DNA of 23,428 nucleotides, taken from Burkholderiaceae bacterium. Lineage in GTDB: Bacteria > Pseudomonadota > Gammaproteobacteria > Burkholderiales > Burkholderiaceae_C. A model generated the notes under the pieces. That model saw nothing but the letters and a program-made list of their open reading frames with translations. It did not search any database and was not told the origin of the DNA. Made by a program: the position numbers and the translations under genes. Below, piece by piece: positions 7,495 through 14,395 of the stretch. The DNA lies in assembly GCA_031276435.1 (NCBI GenBank), contig JAISNB010000203.1:1-23428 (forward strand). Reading direction: 5' to 3'. The number at the start of each line of letters is the position of its first letter. The first letter of the stretch is position 1.

Positions 7495-8073
7495 GTGACC
7501 GCCGCCGCCTTGCTGCGCCCGCCGCCCGCCACTGCGGGCAGCGTTGCCATGGCCGCGCGCCAAACGCCGCCCGTGGCATGGGAAAGCGCGGCAGCCACCC
7601 CGCCGCCGCCACCAACACCCGCGCGCCCCAGCCTTGCGGCCTGGCTGGCGCAGCAGGACTTTCCCGGCCCTCACGCGCGCGGCGAAAACGGCGACACGCC
7701 GCTGATGCGCGCCGCCCGGCAGGGCGAGCACGCGGTCATCGAAGCCCTGCTGGCCTGTGGCGCCGCGCCCGAGGCCATCAACGACGATGGCAACAACGCG
7801 CTCTGGTTTGCCTGCATGTACGCTGGCCCGGCAACCATACTGCGGCTGATCCAGGCTGGCGCGCCAATCGACCACGCCAACGACGACGACATCACCTGCC
7901 TGATGCAAGCGGCTGCCAGCGGCAGGCTGGAAATCGTGCACCTGCTGCTGGCGCAAGGCGCGGCGCCGGGGCCAATCGCGCCCGATGGCCGCAATGCCTT
8001 CGACATGGCCGAAAGCCGCGGACTGGCGCTGCTGCGCCTGGCCCGCCGCTGTCGCCAACTGGCCCCGTCCTGA
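7495..8073 (+). CDS. Ankyrin-repeat protein, nif-associated
   Basis: The product is 192 aa. After an Ala/Pro-rich N-terminus of about 45 residues come roughly four ankyrin repeats, seen in GDTPLMRAARQGEHAVIEAL, GNNALWFACMYAGPATILRL, ITCLMQAAASGRLEIVHLLL and a partial last repeat starting DGRNAFDMAESRG. Ankyrin repeats bind partner proteins, and no enzymatic motif is visible. The start is a GTG at 7495 with GGAG eight bases upstream. An in-frame ATG at 7549 is possible but would lie in the Pro-rich stretch without a ribosome site. It lies 22 bases after the 202-aa gene and is presumably in the same transcript. The partner is unknown; a nitrogenase maturation protein is a guess from context. 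Confidence 0.87.
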   Translation: MTAAALLRPPPATAGSVAMAARQTPPVAWESAAATPPPPPTPARPSLAAWLAQQDFPGPHARGENGDTPLMRAARQGEHAVIEALLACGAAPEAINDDGNNALWFACMYAGPATILRLIQAGAPIDHANDDDITCLMQAAASGRLEIVHLLLAQGAAPGPIAPDGRNAFDMAESRGLALLRLARRCRQLAPS

Positions 8074-8199
8074 ACCTCTTGCCATGCAAACCGCGCGCGC
8101 CGCAACCCCCGCCGCCCTGGCCCATCGCGCTGGCAACGCTGGCGCGCAAAACCCGCCAGGCGCGCGCGCCGCCTGAAAGCGCCCTGCCCCACCCCCATC

Positions 8200-8640
8200 A
8201 TGGCCCACATCACCTTCTACGAAAAACCCGGCTGCGCTGGCAACGCCCGGCAAAAAGCGCTGCTGCGCGCCGCCGGGCACACGCTCGATGTGCGCGACCT
8301 GCTCGGCTGGCCGTGGCGCGCCGAATCGCTGATGGACTTTCTCGCGCCACTGCCCGTGGCCCAATGGTTCAACCGCGCCGCGCCAGCCATCCGCTCTGGC
8401 GAAATCACGCCCGAGGCGCTCGACAAAAACACCGCCCTGGCCCTGCTGCTGGCCAATCCACTGCTGATCCGCAGGCCGCTGATGGCCATCGGCACGCGAC
8501 GCATGGTCGGCTTTGACGCGGGCCGCGTACACGACTGGGTTGGACTCGGCCCCAACGCGCCAGCAGCCGACACGCCGCTGGAAGGCTGCGCCGCCGCCAA
8601 TGGCGCGCACAACGCGCACGGCTGCGCCAAAACCCACTGA
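8200..8640 (+). CDS. nifO: Nitrogenase-associated ArsC-family protein (NifO-like)
   Basis: The product is 146 aa with an ArsC/Spx thioredoxin-like fold: N-terminal ITFYEKPGCAGNARQKALL with Cys12 in the position of the ArsC catalytic cysteine, the segment HTLDVRDLLGWPW, and the late PLMAIGTRRMVGFD motif in the cis-Pro region. This is the pattern of the nitrogenase-associated ArsC subfamily that includes A. vinelandii NifO, which affects molybdenum use between nitrogenase and nitrate assimilation. The C-terminus has extra Cys and His residues (GCAAANGAHNAHGCAKTH), a possible metal-binding tail. It sits between the ankyrin and zinc-ribbon genes. The gene symbol is given by family resemblance. 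Confidence 0.82.
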   Translation: MAHITFYEKPGCAGNARQKALLRAAGHTLDVRDLLGWPWRAESLMDFLAPLPVAQWFNRAAPAIRSGEITPEALDKNTALALLLANPLLIRRPLMAIGTRRMVGFDAGRVHDWVGLGPNAPAADTPLEGCAAANGAHNAHGCAKTH

Positions 8641-8659
8641 ACCAGAGGAAAAGCAGCGC

Positions 8660-8917
8660 ATGCCCCTTTACGAATACCACTGCCCCGCCTGCGGCCACCA
8701 CTTTGAAACCCTGGTGCGCGGCGGCAGCAACACCCAGCCAAAGACCTGCCCGCAATGCGGCGCCGCCGCGCTGGAAAAAGCCGTCTCACGCATCGCGCCC
8801 GCGGGCAAGATCGAAGCCATCCGCCTGGCCAACCGCCGCGCCGCCGCGGCCCAGGGACACTTCAGCCACTACAGCGCCGCCGAGCAAGCCAGGCTGCTCA
8901 AAGGCAAAAAACTCTGA
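8660..8917 (+). CDS. FmdB-type zinc-ribbon protein
   Basis: This 85-aa protein has an N-terminal zinc ribbon of the FmdB/CxxC_CxxC_SSSS regulatory family. MPLYEYHCPACGHHFE is followed by TCPQCG, giving zinc-ligand pairs Cys8/Cys11 and Cys30/Cys33. The rest is a basic, Ala-rich helical tail ending LLKGKKL. Family members are often called regulators but are poorly understood. The start at 8660 has AGAGGA ten bases upstream and lies 19 bases after the NifO-like stop, which supports co-transcription. A role in metal or gene control during nitrogen fixation is inference. Confidence 0.87.
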   Translation: MPLYEYHCPACGHHFETLVRGGSNTQPKTCPQCGAAALEKAVSRIAPAGKIEAIRLANRRAAAAQGHFSHYSAAEQARLLKGKKL

Positions 8918-9087
8918 CCCCCATGGCCGCAGCGGTCCCGCCATCATCGGCCACATCACCGCGCTGGCCCCACGCGCCGCCCGCCAACCCGGCGCAATGC
9001 GCGCCAGCGCCAAACGGACTTTGACAACAACAATGGCAAGCGCTTCCCACGATGAAAAACCAACCATCTCATTGAAGGAAACACACC

Positions 9088-9570
9088 ATGAGCATCACCA
9101 TCATCTACGGATCGGACGGCGGCTGCACCCGCAAAATCGCCTCCAAAATTGCCAGCAAGATCAACGCGAAAACACTGGACATCAAGAAAGCGCAAACCGC
9201 CGACTTTGAAAACTGCTCGCTCCTGATCCTGGGCTGCCCCACCTACGCCGACGGCGATTTGCAAACCGACTGGATCGACCACTACGAAAAGCTGGAAGAA
9301 GCCAACCTGCAAGGCAAGAAAGTAGCCATCTTCGGCATGGGCGACCAGATGAACTACCCGGAATCCTTTGTTGACGCCATCGGCATCCTGTACGACACCG
9401 TATCTGAAAAAGGCGCCCAAGTGGTCGGCTTCACCGAAAACACTGGCTACGACTTCAGCAAATCGCAAGGCCTGCGCGAAGGCCGCTTTGCTGGCCTGGC
9501 GCTGGACGAGGACAACCAGTCCGGCAAAACCGAAGCGCGCATCAACGCCTGGCTGGCGCAAATCAAATAA
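9088..9570 (+). CDS. nifF: NifF-like flavodoxin
   Basis: The product is a 160-aa flavodoxin, a cytoplasmic FMN protein expected to pass electrons to NifH. The long-chain flavodoxin pattern is clear: N-terminal ITIIYGSDGGCTRKIASKI (phosphate loop), LLILGCPTYADGDLQTDW (first flavin loop), KVAIFGMGDQMNYPESF (second flavin loop) and GLALDEDNQSGKTEARINAW near the end. The phosphate loop reads SDGGCT instead of the usual S/T-x-T-G-x-T, so the middle Thr is lost. At 160 aa it is shorter than NifF of Klebsiella or Azotobacter (about 175-180). The start has AAGGAA upstream. A 170-base gap after the zinc-ribbon gene holds no clear sigma-54 promoter, so it may be read from 6810. Confidence 0.88.
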   Translation: MSITIIYGSDGGCTRKIASKIASKINAKTLDIKKAQTADFENCSLLILGCPTYADGDLQTDWIDHYEKLEEANLQGKKVAIFGMGDQMNYPESFVDAIGILYDTVSEKGAQVVGFTENTGYDFSKSQGLREGRFAGLALDEDNQSGKTEARINAWLAQIK

Positions 9571-9998
9571 GCCCCGGCGGCGGGCCGTTGCCTGCCGCCG
9601 CGCCTGGATGCGCGGCACAAAATCGCAAATCGAAGGCTGGTGCGGTGCAGCCAGTCCCGGATGTCGCCATCCAGTGTCCATGCGTGTATCGAATCCGACA
9701 CCGCTCCCGATCAATATGTATCCGTTTCTACAAAGCTGACCGGGCATCCGGTACGCAGTCTCCTCGCATGCATCATGCACCATGGGCATCGTTTTCAGAT
9801 TTTCCTTTCTATTCAATGACTTACAAAGCTCAATCAGAAGCTGGACTGGATGTGAAATCCCATGGCATACAAATTGCGTGATGACAGTCAAACCGGGATG
9901 CCGGTTTTTCTTGCATCATCATTATGTATCAAACAACATATTGCATTTTCCCCAATCCCCAGACCCGCCGGACCGGGTCGTGGACAGGCGCGCGCGCC
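9571..9998 (+). other. Gene-free gap with two hairpins after nifF
   Basis: No credible gene is seen. A 10-bp stem with one G-T pair and a CGTT loop (9576-9599) begins 5 bases after the nifF stop but has no T run. A good intrinsic terminator follows at 9890-9909. The sequence between them drops in GC content and holds only short unsupported reading frames. The promoter of the peroxidase gene should lie after the terminator but is not clear. Confidence 0.6.
9890..9909 (+). terminator. Intrinsic terminator ahead of the peroxidase gene
   Basis: AAACCGG (9890-9896) pairs perfectly with CCGGTTT (9901-9907) around a GATG loop, and five T in a row (9905-9909) form the tail. It separates the nif accessory operon from the lipoprotein pair. 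Confidence 0.7.
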
Positions 9999-11357
9999 AT
10001 GCATCCGCTGTCGCGCCTTGTGGTCTCGGCCCTTTTCGGCGGCCTGTCCCTGCTGGTCGCATGCGGCGGGGGCAGTGAAGGCGAAGCCGGGCAACCTTTG
10101 CCGGATACCAGCCTCGACACCACGCTGCGCGCACTGCTGGCTGAAAACCAGATTGCCGCACCAGCCAGAGCAAACGCCCCTGACGCGCTGTACAGCCTCG
10201 GCCTGAACCTGTTCCAGAGCACGCTGCTGTCGGGCAACCAGAAGGTATCGTGCGCAAGCTGCCACCCGATCGGCAACGCGGGGCTGGACAATCTGCCGCT
10301 GGCAATCGGTGTGCACGGCTCTGGCAGCCCGCCCAACCGCACCGGACTGCCCCTGATCCACCGCAACACGCCAGCACTGATGAACCTGGGCACCGGCAAG
10401 CGCACACAGCTATTCTGGGACGGGCGGGTGAGCGAACAGGACGGCGTATTCACGACCCCGGCTGGCAACCAGTTGCCGGACGGCCTGACGGATGTGCTCG
10501 CCGCACAGGCGCTGTTCCCGCTGCTTTCGCGTGACGAGATGCTCGGCCCCTACGACCCCGGCGACGACAACACGATGGCAGAACTCAATGCGCCCGGTAC
10601 GGTGGTGGAAAGCAATCCTCGACCGGTCTGGAACGCAATCATGGATCGCCTGCGCGCGGACACGCGTTTTGCTGGCCTGCTGCAAGATGCCTACCCCGGC
10701 ATCGCGCCCGAGGCCATGGGCATCGAACACGCGGCCAACGCCATCTCTGCCTTCCAGTCGCGGCGCTGGTACGGCTTTGGCGAGAGCAACCAGTTGCATG
10801 GCTACATCAATGGCCGGCGCGTCATCAGCGACAGCGCCAAGCGCGGCGGCATCCTGTTCTTCGGCACCGCCGCCTGCGTGCGCTGCCACAGCGGGCCGTT
10901 GTTTAGCGACCAGAAGTTCCACAACCTTGCCGTTCCGCAAATCGGGCCGGGCTTTGGCTCCGGCGCGGGCGAGTCGCCGCCACGCGACAAGGGGCGTTAC
11001 GAAGTCACGGGCGATGAGGCCGATCTCTATGCCTTCCTGACGCCCTCGCTGTGGGAAGTAAAAAACACCTTTCCCTATCTGCACAACGGCATCTACGCGA
11101 CGCTTGAGGAAACATTGCGTCATCACCTGGATCCAGCGGGCAGTGCCATGGCCTTTCGCTGCCCGGCCACCTTGCGCTCCGGCGGCAACGAGATTGCCTG
11201 CCGCGACAGCACAACAGCGCCAGCACTGTACGCAGACATGGTTGCGCGCCTGTCGCCCGATTCCCGTGCGCCACCCGCGCTCACCGACGCCGACATGGCC
11301 GACCTGATCGCGTTCCTGAACGTACTCACCGACGGCAACAACACCTCGGTGCGCTAA
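9999..11357 (+). CDS. MauG/di-haem cytochrome c peroxidase-family lipoprotein
   Basis: The product is 452 aa, exported and lipid-anchored: the signal peptide ends in the lipobox LVAC with Cys22, followed by GGGSEGE. Two c-type haem sites are present, CASCH (Cys85, Cys88, His89) and CVRCH (Cys293, Cys296, His297). Between them is FWDGRVSEQDG, and late in the protein FPYLHNGIYATLEE, both typical of the MauG/cytochrome c peroxidase superfamily. Such enzymes reduce peroxide or oxidise protein or small-molecule substrates at the outer side of the membrane. The start at 9999 was chosen because it opens directly into the signal peptide; an in-frame ATG at 9924 does not. The next gene starts 53 bases downstream and shares the CGGGSE post-lipobox sequence, so the two probably work together. 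Confidence 0.9.
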   Translation: MHPLSRLVVSALFGGLSLLVACGGGSEGEAGQPLPDTSLDTTLRALLAENQIAAPARANAPDALYSLGLNLFQSTLLSGNQKVSCASCHPIGNAGLDNLPLAIGVHGSGSPPNRTGLPLIHRNTPALMNLGTGKRTQLFWDGRVSEQDGVFTTPAGNQLPDGLTDVLAAQALFPLLSRDEMLGPYDPGDDNTMAELNAPGTVVESNPRPVWNAIMDRLRADTRFAGLLQDAYPGIAPEAMGIEHAANAISAFQSRRWYGFGESNQLHGYINGRRVISDSAKRGGILFFGTAACVRCHSGPLFSDQKFHNLAVPQIGPGFGSGAGESPPRDKGRYEVTGDEADLYAFLTPSLWEVKNTFPYLHNGIYATLEETLRHHLDPAGSAMAFRCPATLRSGGNEIACRDSTTAPALYADMVARLSPDSRAPPALTDADMADLIAFLNVLTDGNNTSVR

Positions 11358-11410
11358 CTGTCCCCACATCCCACAAGCAAGCCCCCTCCCACACCCCGAA
11401 AGGAATCCAC

Positions 11411-12814
11411 ATGCTGCGCCAACTTTTCCTGTGCTGCGTCCTGACCAGCATACTGTCTGCCTGCGGCGGCGGAAGCGAATCCGCCACCGCGTCCGCCTTC
11501 GACATCAAGGCCACGGGGCCGAACAGCCTGATGCCAGAAAACCCGGACGACGCCAAAGACCCGACCACCTACACATCGGCAGCCGGGGGCACCAATCCAT
11601 CGGTCGGGGCAAGCAACCCCTACTTTCAGGAACGTTCCGGCATCACGGTCGAAACGCTCAAAGCCCTGATGAACGACGCCACGACCTTCCCGTCCGTGGA
11701 AGATCCGGTCATCGTCACCATTGGCGCGGATCGCTACACCGGCTACCGGCTGGCCGATGTGGTTGTGCGCGCAACCAGGTTCCGCCCGGCTGACTACAAC
11801 ACCGGCGCTTTCGGCGTCACCACCGCCATCATTGCGGATGGCGCGGACGGTCGTCACGCGGTCTTTTCGTTTACCGAACTGATCCGCAGCGAGAACGGCA
11901 ACAAAACCATCGTCGCCTACGAGAAGAACGGCCAGCCATTGCCCGGCAATGAAGGCCGGATGGCCGTCGTCGCGGGCAACGACATCGACCTCTCGCTGCG
12001 CAGAGTCAACCACCTGAGCGCGCTGCGCGTGCGCAACGACTACGTTAAAACGAGCCACACACTGCCCTCGGGCGCCAGCGCCCCCGCCCTCACGTCCGAC
12101 GACATCCGCTTCCAGATCACAGGCGCTGTCAAGACGCCGCTCGACATCACCGCCGCCCTGCCCTCGACCAGTTCCGATCAGGGCTACTACGCGGTCGTGA
12201 TGATTGGCAACCGCGACGCCGCCAGCCTGCCGACCTATTACTTTCAGGAATATGGTCCGCGCCACATGAACTTCTGGTGGGGTCAGGGCGTGCGCCTGAC
12301 CGACGTGCTGGACACTGCCGGACTCAGCCTGCCCGACGAGAAGAACCGCTGCTTTGTGGTCATCGAAAGTGGCAACAACCAGCATGCGCTGTTCTCTTGC
12401 GGCGAGTTGTACAACAGCCGTGTTGGCATCGGCGATGGCGTGGCTGGCACAGCCGCCGCGCCCAACCGGAGCCGCTCCAAGGGCGTGCTGCTGGTCACCG
12501 ACGATCTGCGCTCGGGCACCGGCAACGGTGTCATGATGACCTGCTGGAACGACCTGAGCACCTGCACCAAGAACAATGCTGGCGACCCCGACGCCTACAC
12601 CGCCAACATGGACGCCAACGGCGATCGGATCAACTACCAGTCAATCGCCCTGGTCTCGACCGAGGACAAAGTGCCGTTCACGCCAGCCGGTCGCTGGTAC
12701 CCGCTGGACAACTGCGTGAACACGGTATGGAAATGCAACCCGTGGATCGATGTCGGCGAGCGGCTACAGCAAGGCATCAAATCGATCACCGTGCACTACG
12801 TGGACGGCAGCTAA
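11411..12814 (+). CDS. Exported lipoprotein, possibly molybdopterin-oxidoreductase-like
   Basis: The product is 467 aa with a signal peptide and lipobox LSAC (Cys18), followed by GGGSES. The body seems to contain two related halves. The first has DRYTGYRLADVVVRA and the second MNFWWGQGVRLTDVLDTAGL, each preceded by a beta-rich stretch. These resemble the GxPLxDLLxxAG segment of sulfite-oxidase-type molybdopterin domains, but I cannot identify a cofactor cysteine, so it may be a non-catalytic relative. Several cysteines cluster near the end (MTCWNDLSTCTKN, LDNCVNTVWKCNPW) and could form disulfides. The start has AAAGGA upstream. It follows the di-haem peroxidase by 53 bases and is a likely partner. 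The function is unknown. Confidence 0.82.
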   Translation: MLRQLFLCCVLTSILSACGGGSESATASAFDIKATGPNSLMPENPDDAKDPTTYTSAAGGTNPSVGASNPYFQERSGITVETLKALMNDATTFPSVEDPVIVTIGADRYTGYRLADVVVRATRFRPADYNTGAFGVTTAIIADGADGRHAVFSFTELIRSENGNKTIVAYEKNGQPLPGNEGRMAVVAGNDIDLSLRRVNHLSALRVRNDYVKTSHTLPSGASAPALTSDDIRFQITGAVKTPLDITAALPSTSSDQGYYAVVMIGNRDAASLPTYYFQEYGPRHMNFWWGQGVRLTDVLDTAGLSLPDEKNRCFVVIESGNNQHALFSCGELYNSRVGIGDGVAGTAAAPNRSRSKGVLLVTDDLRSGTGNGVMMTCWNDLSTCTKNNAGDPDAYTANMDANGDRINYQSIALVSTEDKVPFTPAGRWYPLDNCVNTVWKCNPWIDVGERLQQGIKSITVHYVDGS

Positions 12815-13120
12815 AACAAGCAGCGCCACGCGCCCGACCGAAGCGCCCACGACCGCCACCCACCACCGCGCCCCCCACTGGCACTGACCAGCGGTGCGAA
12901 ACACGCAAAACCGCACGGCTTCAAAATTTATCCCAAAAGCAAAATGGTCAGTGTCGTGGTTGCAGTGGCGGTTGTTTCGTTCATGGCCACGGGCATCGTG
13001 GAATAAATGCTGAAACAGGCAGTACCGGGAATTTATTATGATTCAACATGCTCCACAATCCAGCCGAACAATATTTAAATGAACATCGACAGCGTGAGAC
13101 CGGGAATGGTTAAAATGAGT
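12815..13120. other. Gap between lipoprotein gene and AT-rich genes
   Basis: There is no separate gene I can support. The frame of the lipoprotein gene stays open after its TAA for 63 codons, through a His/Pro-rich stretch and a hydrophobic segment (MVSVVVAVAVVSFMATGIVE, 12944-13003), to a TAA at 13004-13006. After about 12920 the GC content falls sharply toward the AT-rich block. No clear terminator is seen for either flanking gene. Confidence 0.5.
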
Positions 13121-13675
13121 TTATTCGCCCTCAACCCTCTTCCTCAAATTGAACAGTTTTGCCAGCAAGGCAAATCCATACACACCAAACAAACCAACAA
13201 ACAGCAGCGCCATTCCCATTGCTGGAAATACATAACCAAAATAAAGCATTTTTGTTTTTACCGGCACAATGCCATTGTTGTTGTCTACGGAATAGATGTA
13301 CCAGAACGTGTTCTCATCGTCGTTGGAAATCGTTTGAAGGATCACGCGGGTCTCATTTTTTTCAAGCAACTCATATGCCGAATATTTGCCATTCTCCCCG
13401 TCAACCCTGCCATGATCTTTTTCCGGGATCAGATAACAAGCGCCATTCTTGCTGCACTCCTTAGCCTCCGGAAGAAACGCAAGTTTAAACGTCCCATCCG
13501 ACGCATCAAATACAGCAACCCTGAAATACGGGTGAAGTGTATTCCCTCTTTTCGCATAGCGTGTGTCTATTACGGATATTATATGTATCATCATAGTGGT
13601 GACTGCGAAAAACAAGACAACCAGGAACACACCCTTGGCAAGAAATTTGCCAAGCAACAAAAGACCATTTTTCAC
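13121..13675 (-). CDS. Membrane protein of unknown function (GTG start)
   Basis: I do not recognise this protein. With the GTG start at 13675 it is 184 aa: a hydrophobic helix near residues 9-31 (KFLAKGVFLVVLFFAVTT), an extracytoplasmic-type domain of about 100 residues with a cysteine pair (ECSKNGACYL) and a YSVDNNNGIVPV stretch, then a second long hydrophobic segment (LYFGYVFPAMGMALLFVGLF) and a basic tail. The layout recalls DUF3592-type two-helix proteins, without clear sequence support. I chose GTG because AAAGGAA lies seven to eight bases upstream; the in-frame ATG at 13756 has no ribosome site and adds a poorly placed 27 residues. The gene is much more AT-rich than its neighbours. It follows another small membrane protein gene. 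Confidence 0.68.
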   Translation of the reverse strand: MKNGLLLLGKFLAKGVFLVVLFFAVTTMMIHIISVIDTRYAKRGNTLHPYFRVAVFDASDGTFKLAFLPEAKECSKNGACYLIPEKDHGRVDGENGKYSAYELLEKNETRVILQTISNDDENTFWYIYSVDNNNGIVPVKTKMLYFGYVFPAMGMALLFVGLFGVYGFALLAKLFNLRKRVEGE

Positions 13676-13765
13676 TTGAATTTCCTTTTCAATATGAGAA
13701 GCAATACAAAATCCGTACAGATCATAAAATATAATTGCACCATCATTTCGCGGCATCCAGTAATT

Positions 13766-14098
13766 TTATCTACCAAACCAGTGCACACCAAAAACCAATT
13801 CAGTCACGACATTCAATGTCTGCGCAATAGAAAATACAGAGTCAATCATAGGAAGCATGCCAAACAATATCATGATGACCCTTTCCAGTGGCCGAACCTT
13901 TGACACAATCCTGACCGCAGTCCATGAAATCAATATGGCAGACGTATGCAATACAATGGCTTCAAATGGTGTGCCACCATGCCAATAGTTTCCAGCCCAG
14001 GTAAACATTAAAAAATAATGATAAACAGCCGATGCCAGATAGTAAATGACTCTGGTTGTTCGCATGTCAAACGAAATGATTACCTTGCGCAATAGCAT
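13766..14098 (-). CDS. Small three-helix membrane protein of unknown function
   Basis: The product is 110 aa with about three hydrophobic helices (VIYYLASAVYHYFLMFTWAG; AIVLHTSAILISWTAVRI; VIMILFGMLPMIDSVFSIAQ). No signature motif is recognised. It is AT-rich like the next gene. That gene's GTG start is 90 bases after this stop, and together they look like a two-gene unit. The start at 14098 has only a weak GGAT upstream; an internal ATG at 14065 is no better. An extended -10 promoter motif lies about 30 bases upstream. Confidence 0.62.
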   Translation of the reverse strand: MLLRKVIISFDMRTTRVIYYLASAVYHYFLMFTWAGNYWHGGTPFEAIVLHTSAILISWTAVRIVSKVRPLERVIMILFGMLPMIDSVFSIAQTLNVVTELVFGVHWFGR

Positions 14099-14128
14099 GT
14101 TGTTTATCCAGATGGTGATTCCCCGGGC

Positions 14129-14137
14129 ATTTTAGCA
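14129..14137 (-). promoter_or_regulatory. Extended -10 promoter motif for the AT-rich gene pair
   Basis: Read on the minus strand, TGCTAAAAT is an extended -10 motif (TGn plus TAAAAT) that would start transcription near 14122, about 24 bases before the membrane-protein ATG. No good -35 box at normal spacing is visible. The rest of the 14099-14395 gap holds no gene I can support. Confidence 0.4.
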
Positions 14138-14372
14138 GCAAATATTCAAGACACTTCGAATGGCCCTGCAAATCCCCGGTTCATCCGCAGGCAGGCAAAC
14201 CACTCGCGCGCGCACGGCCTTCCCAAAAGGCATCGCGAGGCATGGCTGGCCGCGCCAACCGGGTTGTGCCTTGCAGCCTCTCGCTGCGCGGCCAGAATGG
14301 ACGGCGCGGTTCCAGACAGCCAGTCGCCGGTGCTCAGGCAGTGGAATTTAACATTGTTTGCCCACCGGCTCT

Positions 14373-14391
14373 GCAAACCAACAAGGTTTGC
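14373..14391 (-). other. Perfect hairpin just after the last gene of the nifB operon
   Basis: GCAAACC (14373-14379) and GGTTTGC (14385-14391) form a perfect 7-bp stem with a 5-base loop, 4 bases beyond the SIR2-like stop codon. On the minus strand no T run follows, so it is at best a weak terminator or 3-prime end stabiliser. Confidence 0.4.
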
Positions 14392-14395
14392 GTTT

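Noticed and set aside
8084..8176. 30-aa reading frame between the ankyrin and NifO-like genes
   Set aside because: No ribosome site and Ala-rich composition expected by chance.
8918..9087. A separate sigma-54 promoter for nifF
   Set aside because: Candidate GG-N10-GC matches here fail at most other consensus positions.
12944..13006. Stand-alone 20-aa hydrophobic peptide
   Set aside because: No Shine-Dalgarno site. It is better discussed as part of the in-frame extension after the lipoprotein stop.
14373..14391. Hairpin as an intrinsic terminator of the nifB operon
   Set aside because: On the minus strand it lacks a T run. It is kept only as an unclassified hairpin.
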